Assembly (NCBI RefSeq): GCF_021044425.1
Contig: NZ_JAJNEC010000006.1
Location: 1-64,000 of the forward strand
Length of the DNA: 64,000 bases
Direction of reading: 5' to 3'
DNA from: Niabella pedocola
GTDB lineage: Bacteria > Bacteroidota > Bacteroidia > Chitinophagales > Chitinophagaceae
The notes under the pieces were generated by a model. The model had not been told where the DNA came from, made no database searches, and saw only the letters and a list, made by a program, of their open reading frames with translations. Below, piece after piece: positions 52,704-61,878 of this stretch. A program made the translations under genes and the position numbers. The stretch's first letter is position 1. The number at the start of each line of letters is the position of its first letter.

Positions 52704-53216
52704 ATGAAACAACTCGTTGCGCTGGCCCTGGGCCTGTTCTTTACAGCATCTGCTGCCATGGCTCAAAAGTATATCATCATCGATACCCGTTATATATTTG
52801 ATAAAATGCCGGAGTACAAGCAGGTACAGACAGCCGTTAGCAATACAGCGGCCACCTGGCAAAAAGAAATCGACCTGAAACAGGAGGTTTTAGATAAAGC
52901 ATACGATGAGTACGATTCCCAGCAAAGCATGTTAAGCGCTGATGCCCGGAGAAAAAAAGAAGATGATCTTTTTAAAAAAGAGCGGGAACTGCGTGATCTT
53001 CAAAAGAAACGCTTTGGTTTTGAAGGAGATCTGTTTAAAAAGCGACAGGAGCTGATGAACCCCCTGCAGGAGAAGGTAAACCGGGCGGTTCAAAAGCTGG
53101 TGATCGAAAAGGGATATGACCTGGTTTTGGATAAAAGTGAGGGGAAATCCATTATATTTGCCGACCCGAAATTGGACAAAAGTGATGAAGTATTGAAATT
53201 ACTTTCGGTAAAATAA
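52704..53216 (+). CDS. OmpH/Skp family periplasmic chaperone
   Basis: A 170-residue exported protein: signal peptide to AMAQ, then KYIIIDTRYIFDKMPEYKQVQ (the OmpH start). A long charged coiled coil follows (KKEDDLFKKERELRDLQKKRF) and then the conserved C-terminal VIEKGYDLVLDKSEGKSIIFADP. It holds unfolded outer-membrane proteins for BamA. The ATG at 52704 is chosen over a TTG at 52698. It lies 51 bp behind bamA. Confidence 0.92.
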   Translation: MKQLVALALGLFFTASAAMAQKYIIIDTRYIFDKMPEYKQVQTAVSNTAATWQKEIDLKQEVLDKAYDEYDSQQSMLSADARRKKEDDLFKKERELRDLQKKRFGFEGDLFKKRQELMNPLQEKVNRAVQKLVIEKGYDLVLDKSEGKSIIFADPKLDKSDEVLKLLSVK

Positions 53217-53320
53217 ACAATCCGTCAACACTTCTGAAACAATTCAGACATAAAAAAAACAATAAACTTAAAAACCGTCCGGCCCTGCTTCAGCGGGAGC
53301 GGACAAACAAAAAAAATTAA

Positions 53321-53890
53321 ATGAAACGAATAAAATTTCTTGCCCTGGCATTGGGAATGGTTGTGATGGGTGCAACTACAGCTTCCGCTCAAAAAATCGG
53401 TTACGTTGATATACAAGGGCTGGTAGGCGCATTGCCCGAAGCTCAGGCCACTCAGCAAAAGCTGGAAAAATGGGCTCAGGATTCAGTTGGCGGAGAATAT
53501 ACAAGACTCAGCGAAGAGATTAAAGAAAAGGATTCCCTGATAAAAGATCCTAAAACTTCAGCGTCTATCAAGAAAATGGCAGAAGAAAAACTGGGTCAGT
53601 TACAAATGCAGGCGGCTAACTGGCAACAGTATGCCCAGCAAATGATCCAGGGAAAACAGGCCGAACTTTTTCAGCCGCTGTTTAAGAAAGTAACCGACGC
53701 GGTACGTGCTTATGCAAAGGAAAAAGGATATACGTATGTGTTGCATGATGAGGTGATTTTTGACGCACCTCAGGCGGATAACCTGTCTTTACCGGTTGCA
53801 CAAAAACTGGGAATTAAAGTAAACCAGGCTCCGGCAGCTGGTGGAGCAGCACCTGCTGCAGGTGGTACCACCCCGGCACCAAAGAAATAA
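53321..53890 (+). CDS. Second OmpH/Skp family periplasmic chaperone
   Basis: A 189-residue paralogue of the preceding gene with signal peptide (to ASAQ), start KIGYVDIQGLVGALPEAQATQ, helical arms (IKEKDSLIKDPKTSASIKKM) and a C-terminal EKGYTYVLHDEVIFDAPQADNLSL. It ends in an extra Ala/Gly/Pro tail absent from the first copy. It is followed by a strong terminator, closing the bamA-ompH-ompH unit. Confidence 0.92.
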   Translation: MKRIKFLALALGMVVMGATTASAQKIGYVDIQGLVGALPEAQATQQKLEKWAQDSVGGEYTRLSEEIKEKDSLIKDPKTSASIKKMAEEKLGQLQMQAANWQQYAQQMIQGKQAELFQPLFKKVTDAVRAYAKEKGYTYVLHDEVIFDAPQADNLSLPVAQKLGIKVNQAPAAGGAAPAAGGTTPAPKK

Positions 53891-53912
53891 GAGCGTATAA
53901 AAATTATTATAT

Positions 53913-53946
53913 AAAGCGATGCTGGTTTACCAGCGTCGCTTTTTTA
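53913..53946 (+). terminator. Terminator after the second ompH gene
   Basis: Stem AAAGCGATGCTGGT / ACCAGCGTCGCTTT (14-nt arms, one wobble) with a 2-nt nominal loop and six to seven T residues. Confidence 0.85.
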
Positions 53947-54330
53947 TTTGGAGTATTTTCCAAAGGAGATTTCAAAAGCGGAATGGCTCAATGGTCGTTA
54001 CCAGCCGGTTGATGACTACAGCTAAAATAAATATCCGGTTTCCGGAAGCTGCAATCTCAAACGGCAGTGTGCAATGCAGTTGAAGACAGGCAGGTGTTTA
54101 TACTTAAGCTTCATGCCGCCCGATGGCTGCGGCTATTTCAGCATATATCCTGGCAGCTCGGTTTCCCGTCTTCAAGGAACACCGGTGAAGCTTGCCTTCA
54201 CACCATTAAAACCGGAACTGGTGCGTACAAAAATTGTCATCAAACAATCTGTAATCAAGTTATCTGATTACAAAATTTTTGATTATAAGGGGTGGCTGGT
54301 CGCGTAAGGTTCACCCGGAAGGTCCTGGAT
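53947..54330. other. Intergenic region, no gene seen
   Basis: About 380 bp between the ompH terminator and the 3' end of the RND transporter gene. Short frames exist on the plus strand (54067-54307) but overlap one another, have no recognisable domains or start signals and are considered non-coding. Confidence 0.45.
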
Positions 54331-54334
54331 CGCC

Positions 54335-56710
54335 CTATTTACCGCTTTCTTTTTTCTTTGAAAAGCTGATCAGCAATGCCGGAAGTAAGATCAGGTTGGT
54401 AAACGTAGCGGTAACCAGCGTAAGTGAAGTAAGCCATCCCAGGGCCTGGGTGCCGCCGAAATTGCTGAAACAGAAAATAACAAAACCGGCAATCAGTACC
54501 ATCGAAGTATACAGGATACTGATACCCGTGCTGTGAATGGTTTGCACCACGGTAGCGGCCACATCTCCATTGTAGCGGGGAAGTTCCTGTTTATAGTTGA
54601 CCAGGAAGCGGATGGTGATATCAATTGCAATTCCAAGAGCCACGCTAAAGATCAGCACCGTGCTGGGTTTTAACGGAACCCCGGCCCAACCCATGATGCC
54701 TGCGGTGATCACCAGCGGAATTACATTGGGGATCAGCGAGCAAACAAGAATGCGCAGGGATTTAAACAGGTAGAGCATGCAAAGGGCAATCAGCAGGAAG
54801 GCCCATAAAATGCTTTCTTTAAGTCCGTCGATAATGAATTGCCCGCCTGCAAGGAAGGTGATGGAAGTGCCCGTTAATTTCACCTCGTAATCCTCTTTGG
54901 GAAATAACTGGTTAATGCGCGTTTGGATATCGTTCATTAATTCGGGTAAGCGATGCGATCCTACGTCGGCCATATTCACACTAATGCGGGCCTCCTGACG
55001 GGTACTATCCATAAAGCTGGAAAGCAGCTTGGTGAACGAAGATGCCTGCGTGGCACCGGAATCCCGGCCCATATTCAGGTATTGCGCAAGCCCTGGAAGA
55101 TCAAATTCTGAGGGCATGGAATAGTTCACCGGATCTCCCTCATAGAACGCCTGTTTGGCAAACTTCAGTCCTTCTGTAATGCTTAGCGGACGGGCGATTT
55201 CGGGTTTGGATGCCAGGTACTGGGCCAGCGAGTCGATCCGCACCAGGTTGTTAAAGTTGCGGGTAACACCAAATTTTTTCTTTGTATCCACCAGTATCTC
55301 CAGGGGCATCACGCCTTTGAAATTGGATTCAAAGAATTTCAGGTCGGTATATATTTTATCATTATGGGGAACATCATCTACCATATGGGCATTGCTTTTC
55401 AACTTGAAAATACCAATGGCTGTAAGCCCGATTACTATTACTGTTACCGCATATACCAGCTTCCGGTGATTAATGGACCAGCGTTCCAGGCGCTGCAGCC
55501 AGCGGTTGAGCCGGGGATTGAACAGGTAACGGGTATGTTTTGATTTTGGTACCGGCAGAAAACTCAATACCGCGGGGATCAGCACCAGTGAAATAAAGAA
55601 AAGCAGCATAATGTTGATACCGGCCACCACACCAAACTCCTGCAGGATTTCACTTTTTGTAAGCGCAAATACGGCGAAGCCAACCGCTGCCGCCAGGTTG
55701 CAAAACAAGGTTACGATGCCCATTTTGGCCACCATGTTTTCGATCGCCTTTCTTTTCAGTTCGTTTTTGCGGCTGCGGATTTCCTCATCGCTGAGTCCTT
55801 CTGTAAGCTTATTCCAGCTGGTGTGGAACTTATTGAGAAAATAAATACAGTTGGGAATACCAATCACAACGATCAGGGGTGGTATCAGGGCCGTTAAAAG
55901 GGTAATGCTGTAGCCCAGCAGATGCATGGTGCCCAGGCTGAATAATACGCCGATGATAACCACGGAAAGCGAAAGCAACATGGAACTGAAGGAACGGAAG
56001 AAGAGCAGCAGGATGATTGCCGATAACAGGAGGGAGGCTACCAGGAAGTACTGCATTTCGTGGGCAATACGGGCAGCCAGTACGGTGCGGATATAGGGCA
56101 ATCCGCTTAGTTTTACATCAATGCCGGTACTTTGCATAAAAACGGCTGTTTGTGCCTTTACAGCCGCAATGGCCGCATCCCGTTTTGCCGAGTTGATCAC
56201 CTGTTTGTTCATCCGCAATCCCATCAGGTAGGCGTGGGTTGCAGGGTTGTATAATAAGCCCTGGTAAAAGGGCAGGCGTTTAAAAACCGCGGCGCCGGTG
56301 TCGATCCCCGCCTGGGTTAACGGGCCATCGGGGAATATTTTTTTTACAACCAGTTTTTCGGTGGCTGAATCCTTTACCAGGTTAATGGCGGTAGGTACGC
56401 TGATCACATCTTCTACACCCGGAACCTTTTTTAAACCGGTCTGAAGCTGGAGATACGCATTGAACGTTTTTTCAGAAAATAATTCCGGTGTCTGGATGCC
56501 CACTACCAGCAGGTTGCCATCCTCCCCATATTTTTTCTTAAACTCCTGGTAGGCAATGTTTACAGGATGATTGGTGGGTATGGCCTTTGAAAACTCGTAA
56601 CTCAATCCCACCTTACTGGCCCAAAAGCCGGAAAAGGCCGTAATAACTGCCAGTACACATAACAATAGGAACCTGTATTTAAGAATAAAGCGGCCGGATT
56701 GCTTCCACAT
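54335..56710 (-). CDS. RND/MMPL-family membrane transporter
   Basis: A 791-residue transporter of the MMPL/patched-like RND branch: one membrane helix at the start, a periplasmic domain, five helices (SLLLSAIILLLFFRSFSSML, GVLFSLGTMHLLGYSITLLTALIPPLIVVIGIPNCIYF and others). A second periplasmic domain and helix set follow (ILWAFLLIALCMLYLFK ... GIAIDITIRFLVNY). The internal duplication is clear. Members export lipids, hopanoids and polyene-type compounds. It lies 9 kb from the polyketide locus, so a link is speculative. Confidence 0.9.
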   Translation of the reverse strand: MWKQSGRFILKYRFLLLCVLAVITAFSGFWASKVGLSYEFSKAIPTNHPVNIAYQEFKKKYGEDGNLLVVGIQTPELFSEKTFNAYLQLQTGLKKVPGVEDVISVPTAINLVKDSATEKLVVKKIFPDGPLTQAGIDTGAAVFKRLPFYQGLLYNPATHAYLMGLRMNKQVINSAKRDAAIAAVKAQTAVFMQSTGIDVKLSGLPYIRTVLAARIAHEMQYFLVASLLLSAIILLLFFRSFSSMLLSLSVVIIGVLFSLGTMHLLGYSITLLTALIPPLIVVIGIPNCIYFLNKFHTSWNKLTEGLSDEEIRSRKNELKRKAIENMVAKMGIVTLFCNLAAAVGFAVFALTKSEILQEFGVVAGINIMLLFFISLVLIPAVLSFLPVPKSKHTRYLFNPRLNRWLQRLERWSINHRKLVYAVTVIVIGLTAIGIFKLKSNAHMVDDVPHNDKIYTDLKFFESNFKGVMPLEILVDTKKKFGVTRNFNNLVRIDSLAQYLASKPEIARPLSITEGLKFAKQAFYEGDPVNYSMPSEFDLPGLAQYLNMGRDSGATQASSFTKLLSSFMDSTRQEARISVNMADVGSHRLPELMNDIQTRINQLFPKEDYEVKLTGTSITFLAGGQFIIDGLKESILWAFLLIALCMLYLFKSLRILVCSLIPNVIPLVITAGIMGWAGVPLKPSTVLIFSVALGIAIDITIRFLVNYKQELPRYNGDVAATVVQTIHSTGISILYTSMVLIAGFVIFCFSNFGGTQALGWLTSLTLVTATFTNLILLPALLISFSKKKESGK

Positions 56711-56942
56711 AAATGTTGATATACTTTAAAAATGAGTTGCAAAGAAACAAAAAACAGGGCGTTCACAGGATGCCGTTTATCAATCAAAAAAGGCCAAAAG
56801 GTATACGGCGGTGCCGGAATTTGAAAAGATAATGCGCTGTTGATTCGTTCTCATGTACTGCAAAACTAACCAATGAGCGGTAAATACCCGTTATTTACAA
56901 AAAAACCTACCTTGCACGCGGGTAAAATGATGCGTACAAATT

Positions 56943-57701
56943 TTGGCAGATATTCTACATAAAACAAAGGGCATTGTACTGAAAACCGCTAAATATGGCG
57001 AAACGAGCGTCATTGCTACCCTCTACACCGATAAACTGGGCCTGCAATCCTACCTCATCAATGGCGTGCGGTCCGGGGGAAAAAGAAGCGGTAATAAAGC
57101 GGTGTTCTTTCAACCGGCAGCACTTCTGGACATGGTGGTTTATCACAATGAATTAAAAACATTGAACCGGGTACGGGAATTTAAATTTTCCCGCATCTAC
57201 CGGCAACTGTTCAGCGATGTGATAAAAAACGGGGTGGCGTTGTTTATGATTGAACTGCTGCATAAAACACTCCGGCAACCCGAGGCCAATGAAGACCTGT
57301 TTGGGTTCCTGGAAGACAGCCTGCTGGCGCTCGATGAGGCAGATGCAACGGTTACGGCAAATTTTCCGGTTTTTTTTGCCGTACACCTGTGTAGTATCCT
57401 GGGCTTTTCGCCGGGCATACCTCCGGCAGCACTGATGACCTCACCGCATCTTTTGCTGGACCTGCAAAGCGGGGAATTCAGGGAAACACCTCCCGAACAT
57501 CATTATTATGCAGATAGGGAGGCCACCTTGCTCATTACGGAACTGTTGCAGGCAAGACTTCCTGCAGAATTGAAAAGCATCCGCATCTCTTCCCTAAAAC
57601 GCAACCGTGTCCTGGATCTTATGGAGATCTATTACTCTCTTCACCTTCCGGAATTTGGCCGCATGCGGACCCTGCCGGTACTCCGGGCTATTTTAAGCTG
57701 A
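56943..57701 (+). CDS. recO: DNA repair protein RecO
   Basis: RecO helps load RecA onto SSB-coated DNA in recombinational repair. The 252-residue product has the N-terminal OB-fold start MADILHKTKGIVLKTAKYGETSVIATLYTDKLG and a helical C-terminal domain. The start codon is TTG (56943); no ATG gives the conserved first residues. No zinc-finger cysteines are seen, as in many RecO proteins. It is divergent from the transporter gene. Confidence 0.92.
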   Translation: MADILHKTKGIVLKTAKYGETSVIATLYTDKLGLQSYLINGVRSGGKRSGNKAVFFQPAALLDMVVYHNELKTLNRVREFKFSRIYRQLFSDVIKNGVALFMIELLHKTLRQPEANEDLFGFLEDSLLALDEADATVTANFPVFFAVHLCSILGFSPGIPPAALMTSPHLLLDLQSGEFRETPPEHHYYADREATLLITELLQARLPAELKSIRISSLKRNRVLDLMEIYYSLHLPEFGRMRTLPVLRAILS

Positions 57702-57855
57702 CCGGTTCGCAGCTCCTATCCTCCTGTTGATTGAAGCAGCCCATCCGATACGGTACGGCCATTGGTGTATTGCGGCAGTAATAAGTAACGTCACCCGGGT
57801 AACAAAAAACGCAGCCGGTTGATCTGAAGGTATATTTCTTGAACAACTAAAAACA

Positions 57856-58251
57856 ATGGTTATGACACAGCCGATCAAAAATATGGCAGGCCTGGTAGCC
57901 GGGCTTTTTATCTTGAGCAGCACCTGGGGCCAGGAAACCAGGGCATTTAACCAAAATGCATCAAGGAGCAACTATACCCGTATGGCAGTTGTGGATGAAA
58001 ATGCGCCGCAGGCCGCCGCCGCTCAGAACAATAATACGGTGCGCAGCAACCGCGGTGAGCTTGCCGTGGTGCTGGCAGACCTGGATGGAGATGGCATTTA
58101 TGAAACCGATATTTCATCCAGACTGGCCGGCCGTGTGTTTGCTGAAGGGAACACAGTAGTGGTACTGGACCGGAAAACCGTTGCCATAAAAGTCTCCGCT
58201 TTGAAAACAAGGCATGATACGGTAAAGAACTCGATCGGGAATATCCGGTAA
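57856..58251 (+). CDS. Small exported protein with an Asp-rich calcium-type loop
   Basis: A 131-residue protein with a signal peptide (to TWGQ). LADLDGDGIYETDIS around residue 75 resembles a DxDxDG calcium-binding loop. No domain recognised. A second ATG at 57862 could be the start. A C-terminal basic stretch (KVSALKTRHDTVKNS) follows. Function unknown. Confidence 0.65.
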   Translation: MVMTQPIKNMAGLVAGLFILSSTWGQETRAFNQNASRSNYTRMAVVDENAPQAAAAQNNNTVRSNRGELAVVLADLDGDGIYETDISSRLAGRVFAEGNTVVVLDRKTVAIKVSALKTRHDTVKNSIGNIR

Positions 58252-58353
58252 GGTAAAAGCAGGCCTGGACTTGCCGGACCTGTGTTCCGGTATCCCGATG
58301 AGCCTGCGTTTTTGACCGCATTGCAAAAGGCAGATATCCCTTTTTTGATAAGG

Positions 58354-59496
58354 CTAATAAAGCCGGTTGATGGTATGATCCAGGATCTGGATAACGCCCG
58401 GTTCTTTGCCTTTTTCAAAGCTTCCGTAACGGTTCTGGATCTGCAGGGCTTTGGCACCGTTGATGGTTGCCCAGGACAGCATTTTTTCCACCGGTATCTG
58501 CGGGTAATGTTTTTGGATGCGGAGGATCTCGTCCCAGATGCTCAGGCTATAATTAGAAGCGAGGCTATCTGTACCCAGTACCAGCCGTACGCCCGTTTCC
58601 TGCAACATAGGGATATCCGGTAGCCGGTTGGTAATATAATAATTGGCGTTGGCACAAAGACACCAGGACGCTTCCGGGAAACGGCCCTGCGCATACCGGA
58701 TATCTTCTAATGTGGTAAATACATTGTGGATGAATAGCAGCTGCTGCTTCTGCGGCAGGTACTCACCATAGGTTTGAATACTAGTCCTTCCCTGGGGAAC
58801 AACGGGTGCTTCTTTTAACTGGAGCCGCTCATACAGGGCCTTAAAACCTCCGGTACCGTTCACGAACCATTCGGTTTCGTCTTCAGTTTCCTGGTTATGG
58901 ATGCTTAATAAGCCATTGCCGGGAAATGCGGCCAGCAGTTTCCATAAGGGTGTGGCTACCGAATACGGAGCATGGGGGGTTAAGGATACCTGCTTCGGAG
59001 GAAACCGTTCACAATACGCATTATAAATGGTTTTATAAGTGTCGAAATGCTGTTGTGCCTGTGCCGGCTCAAAGCCGATCACCTCCACGAAATTGTGATA
59101 ATACAGGATACCCTTCTCTTTTTGAAAAAGGGTATCGGTGGTATTACAGATATCACCCACCGCCACAATGCCGTTGCGCACCATTTCCGCTTCCGCTTTT
59201 TCAATAGCGGCGGGAATGGTTTCGGGCTGGGCATATCTTTGGCTAACAATCTGATTTACAAATTTTAATAACCCTGTGTGTTCGTCGATGATGCCTTTCA
59301 TATGACTGAGCTCCAGATGGCAGTGGCAGTTGATAAAACCCGGGCTGAGTATGCCTTCCAGCACCTGTACCTCTTCACCGGCATCCCCCGCTTCGATAAT
59401 GTCGATAACGGTGCCTGTATCGCTTAAAACGAGTACTTTATCTTCAAACAACTGGTATCCATCAAATAATTGCGCCGGTTTTATCTTTCTGTACAT
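58354..59496 (-). CDS. Amidohydrolase-family deaminase/hydrolase
   Basis: A 380-residue metal-dependent hydrolase of the TRZ/ATZ/SsnA group. Metal ligands are visible: HCH at 58-60 (GFINCHCHLELSHMKG), His in LTPHAPYSV, His in LSIHNQETEDE, and Asp in VLGTDSLASN. Such enzymes deaminate heterocyclic substrates. Aminodeoxyfutalosine deaminase of the alternative menaquinone pathway is one candidate, but the sequence alone does not decide. Confidence 0.83.
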   Translation of the reverse strand: MYRKIKPAQLFDGYQLFEDKVLVLSDTGTVIDIIEAGDAGEEVQVLEGILSPGFINCHCHLELSHMKGIIDEHTGLLKFVNQIVSQRYAQPETIPAAIEKAEAEMVRNGIVAVGDICNTTDTLFQKEKGILYYHNFVEVIGFEPAQAQQHFDTYKTIYNAYCERFPPKQVSLTPHAPYSVATPLWKLLAAFPGNGLLSIHNQETEDETEWFVNGTGGFKALYERLQLKEAPVVPQGRTSIQTYGEYLPQKQQLLFIHNVFTTLEDIRYAQGRFPEASWCLCANANYYITNRLPDIPMLQETGVRLVLGTDSLASNYSLSIWDEILRIQKHYPQIPVEKMLSWATINGAKALQIQNRYGSFEKGKEPGVIQILDHTINRLY

Positions 59497-59593
59497 GGTT
59501 CAAAGATAGATACCCGGCGGTATTTACTGCGTCGCAAATCTCAAATCTGGGATCTGAATGCTCAATTCTCGAATCTGAATCCTCAAATCTGTT

Positions 59594-59601
59594 TACCTTT
59601 G
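59594..59601 (+). promoter_or_regulatory. -7 promoter element before prfA
   Basis: TACCTTTG, exact TAnnTTTG, 26 nt before the prfA ATG at 59628. Just upstream are three tandem words of the CTCAAATCTG / CTCGAATCTG type (59550-59590). Confidence 0.5.
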
Positions 59602-59627
59602 CGCCCTTGATCTAAAATAAATTTTTG

Positions 59628-60692
59628 ATGTTAGATAAACTGGAAGCCATAAAGGCAAAGTACGACCAGCTGGGCATTGCGCTTACGAACCCGGAAATTG
59701 TGGGAAATAATAAAAAGTTTGCAGCAACCAGTAAAGAGTACCGGAGCCTGGAAAAGATTGTTACCGCATATACTGATTATAAAAAACTGCTGGACGACCT
59801 GGAGTTTAACAAAGAAGCGTTGAACGGAGATGATGAGGAGCTGCGGGAGCTGGCAAAAGAGGAAGTAACGGGCCTGGAAGACCGGAAGGAGCAAATGGAG
59901 GCAAATATCCGTCAGTTGTTAATTCCAAAGGATCCGCAGGATGAAAAAGACGTAATTATGGAAATACGTGCCGGTACGGGTGGGGATGAAGCCAGCCTTT
60001 TTGCGGGCGACCTGTTGCGGATGTATATAAAATATTGCGAAAGGCATGGATTTAAAACGGCGGTACTCAGCGAAAGCGAAGGAACAGTGGGCGGATATAA
60101 GGAGGTACAACTGGAGGTAACCGGTGATGATGTGTATGGTACCCTCAAATTTGAAAGCGGCGTGCACCGGGTACAGCGGGTTCCCGATACGGAAACACAG
60201 GGACGGGTACATACTTCTGCCGCAACGGTGGCGGTAATGCCGGAAGCCGAGGAAATTGATTTTGAATTGCGGGAAAGCGATGTGAAGATGGAAACCGCCC
60301 GAAGCGGCGGGGCTGGCGGACAGAACGTAAATAAGGTGGAAACCAAAGTAATGCTAACGCATCTTCCCACCGGTACCGTGGTGATCTGCCAAACGGAGCG
60401 TACCCAGCTGGGCAACCGGGAAAAAGCCATGCAGATGCTGCGTACCAAACTCTATGAAGAGCAGGTGCGTAAACAGGAAGAAGAAATCTCCCGGCACCGG
60501 AAAAGCCTGGTGAGTTCCGGAGACCGGAGCGCCAAGATCCGTACCTATAACTATCCGCAGGGAAGGGTTACAGACCACCGCATCAATCTTACGTCTTATA
60601 ACCTGGATGCATTTATGAATGGGGAGATCCAGGAATTTATTGACCAGCTGCAGTTTGCTGAAAACTCCGAAAAACTGGCTAAGCAGGAATAA
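59628..60692 (+). CDS. prfA: Peptide chain release factor 1
   Basis: Recognises UAA and UAG and triggers peptide release. The 354-residue factor has the GGQ tripeptide at residues 230-232 (SGGAGGQNVNK) and, in the stop-codon-reading loop, RVPDTETQGRVHTSAATVAV. The tripeptide is therefore PDT instead of the PAT or PVT of many RF1 proteins but still of the PxT class, which separates it from RF2 (SPF). The ATG at 59628 is used; a TTG one codon earlier is ignored. Confidence 0.95.
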   Translation: MLDKLEAIKAKYDQLGIALTNPEIVGNNKKFAATSKEYRSLEKIVTAYTDYKKLLDDLEFNKEALNGDDEELRELAKEEVTGLEDRKEQMEANIRQLLIPKDPQDEKDVIMEIRAGTGGDEASLFAGDLLRMYIKYCERHGFKTAVLSESEGTVGGYKEVQLEVTGDDVYGTLKFESGVHRVQRVPDTETQGRVHTSAATVAVMPEAEEIDFELRESDVKMETARSGGAGGQNVNKVETKVMLTHLPTGTVVICQTERTQLGNREKAMQMLRTKLYEEQVRKQEEEISRHRKSLVSSGDRSAKIRTYNYPQGRVTDHRINLTSYNLDAFMNGEIQEFIDQLQFAENSEKLAKQE

Positions 60693-60761
60693 GCCCCATC
60701 AGCATTGGAGACCTGACATTTGGGATTTAGAGTTTGAGGTTTAGATTTTGGATTTTACCAC

Positions 60762-61685
60762 TTACCACATAAACCCAACCTGTAAACTGCCGTACCACTG
60801 ACTGGAACCTTGTGTAAGCGATTGTTTACTTTCGTAAACGGCTGCTGCCCCAAGGGACAGTTTATTGCCGGAATACATAACACCCATGCGGGTCTGGAAA
60901 AACACCGGATTCAGCCGGCCTTCAATAGGCTCGGGGCCTTTTTTAAATAATCCTCCCTGTACCGTGGCATCATAGGCTTTAAAGGAAACAGCAGGAAATA
61001 CGTATGCAAAATATTCCCGGTCGGCCTTCGTGGTTCCTTTATGATGATCCCAAAATACCGTAGCGTTATTAAGATTGGACCTGCCCAGTAAGAAGGCAGA
61101 TCCCAGCGTGGCATGGGTAAAGAAATTGCCTGCTGTTACCGAAAGCAGCGGCTTCATTTCCAGCAAAGAACTGTTGCGGTCTTTTTTAAGCTGTGGCGAC
61201 CAGGAAGCGTCTGCAATCAACCCCCAGTCGGCACGTAATTGTTTGTCCCAGTTCTTAGGTTTATAGATCTGCATTACCTGGTGCACCCGCTCCTGCATTT
61301 CCTTTCCGAAAGCCGGTGGACCGATCAGGCCAAAACCGACGCCCCATTTCAGCAGGTCTTGCTTTTTATTAAAAACGGATTGATGAAAATCGGCATACAG
61401 GTAGCCGGTAATCGGCCGGTCGAGGGCAGCTTCACCCGCAAACTGCGAAGTGTAAATCAGCTGGCCCAGTTGAAAAGTATTGATTTTTTCGCGGCGCGTT
61501 TCGGCAGGCACACGCCTCCACTGGTAGGAGAACTTTAACCCATTGGTATAATAGCCGTCATTATTAACGGAAATATACCCGTCATTTTCGGAAATAATGG
61601 TAACCTGGCGCTGGGTTTGCGCAGTTGCCGGTACGGAAAAAAGGATAATAAAAATTAGAAACGCCGTTCTGAGTAAGCAGGCCAT
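60762..61685 (-). CDS. LpxR-like lipid A deacylase family outer-membrane protein
   Basis: A 307-residue outer-membrane protein of the LpxR/DUF2219 family. It starts with a signal peptide (to ATAQ), then ISENDGYISVNNDGYYTNGLKFSYQW, in which the N-D-x-x-Y-TNG pattern is the family hallmark. It ends in the barrel strand GSLQVGFMW. LpxR removes the 3'-acyloxyacyl chain of lipid A. The Bacteroidota members are mostly untested. The start at 61685 gives a clean signal sequence; an ATG at 61709 would add eight residues. Confidence 0.85.
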   Translation of the reverse strand: MACLLRTAFLIFIILFSVPATAQTQRQVTIISENDGYISVNNDGYYTNGLKFSYQWRRVPAETRREKINTFQLGQLIYTSQFAGEAALDRPITGYLYADFHQSVFNKKQDLLKWGVGFGLIGPPAFGKEMQERVHQVMQIYKPKNWDKQLRADWGLIADASWSPQLKKDRNSSLLEMKPLLSVTAGNFFTHATLGSAFLLGRSNLNNATVFWDHHKGTTKADREYFAYVFPAVSFKAYDATVQGGLFKKGPEPIEGRLNPVFFQTRMGVMYSGNKLSLGAAAVYESKQSLTQGSSQWYGSLQVGFMW

Positions 61686-61878
61686 TATGTGATCGAATAA
61701 ACAAATCAAATATATACACAGTTTTTCATTTAACAGAACGCTGCGGCAGATTTTTACAGGAATGGCAGCTCCTGCTCCGGCTGATTGTAAGCTCAGACTA
61801 CGGAAAAACGTCCCTCTTGTCTCAACAACCTAAATCGATGTGCATAGGTATTCCGGTGTTTCCGGCTCCTGCGGTCGG

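Noticed and set aside
54067..54307. Two overlapping short plus-strand frames
   Set aside because: No domains, no promoter or start signals, mutually overlapping in different frames.
54335..56710. The RND/MMPL transporter as the exporter of the polyketide locus
   Set aside because: Family is plausible for polyene export, but it lies 9 kb away on the other strand beyond housekeeping genes; no sequence link seen.
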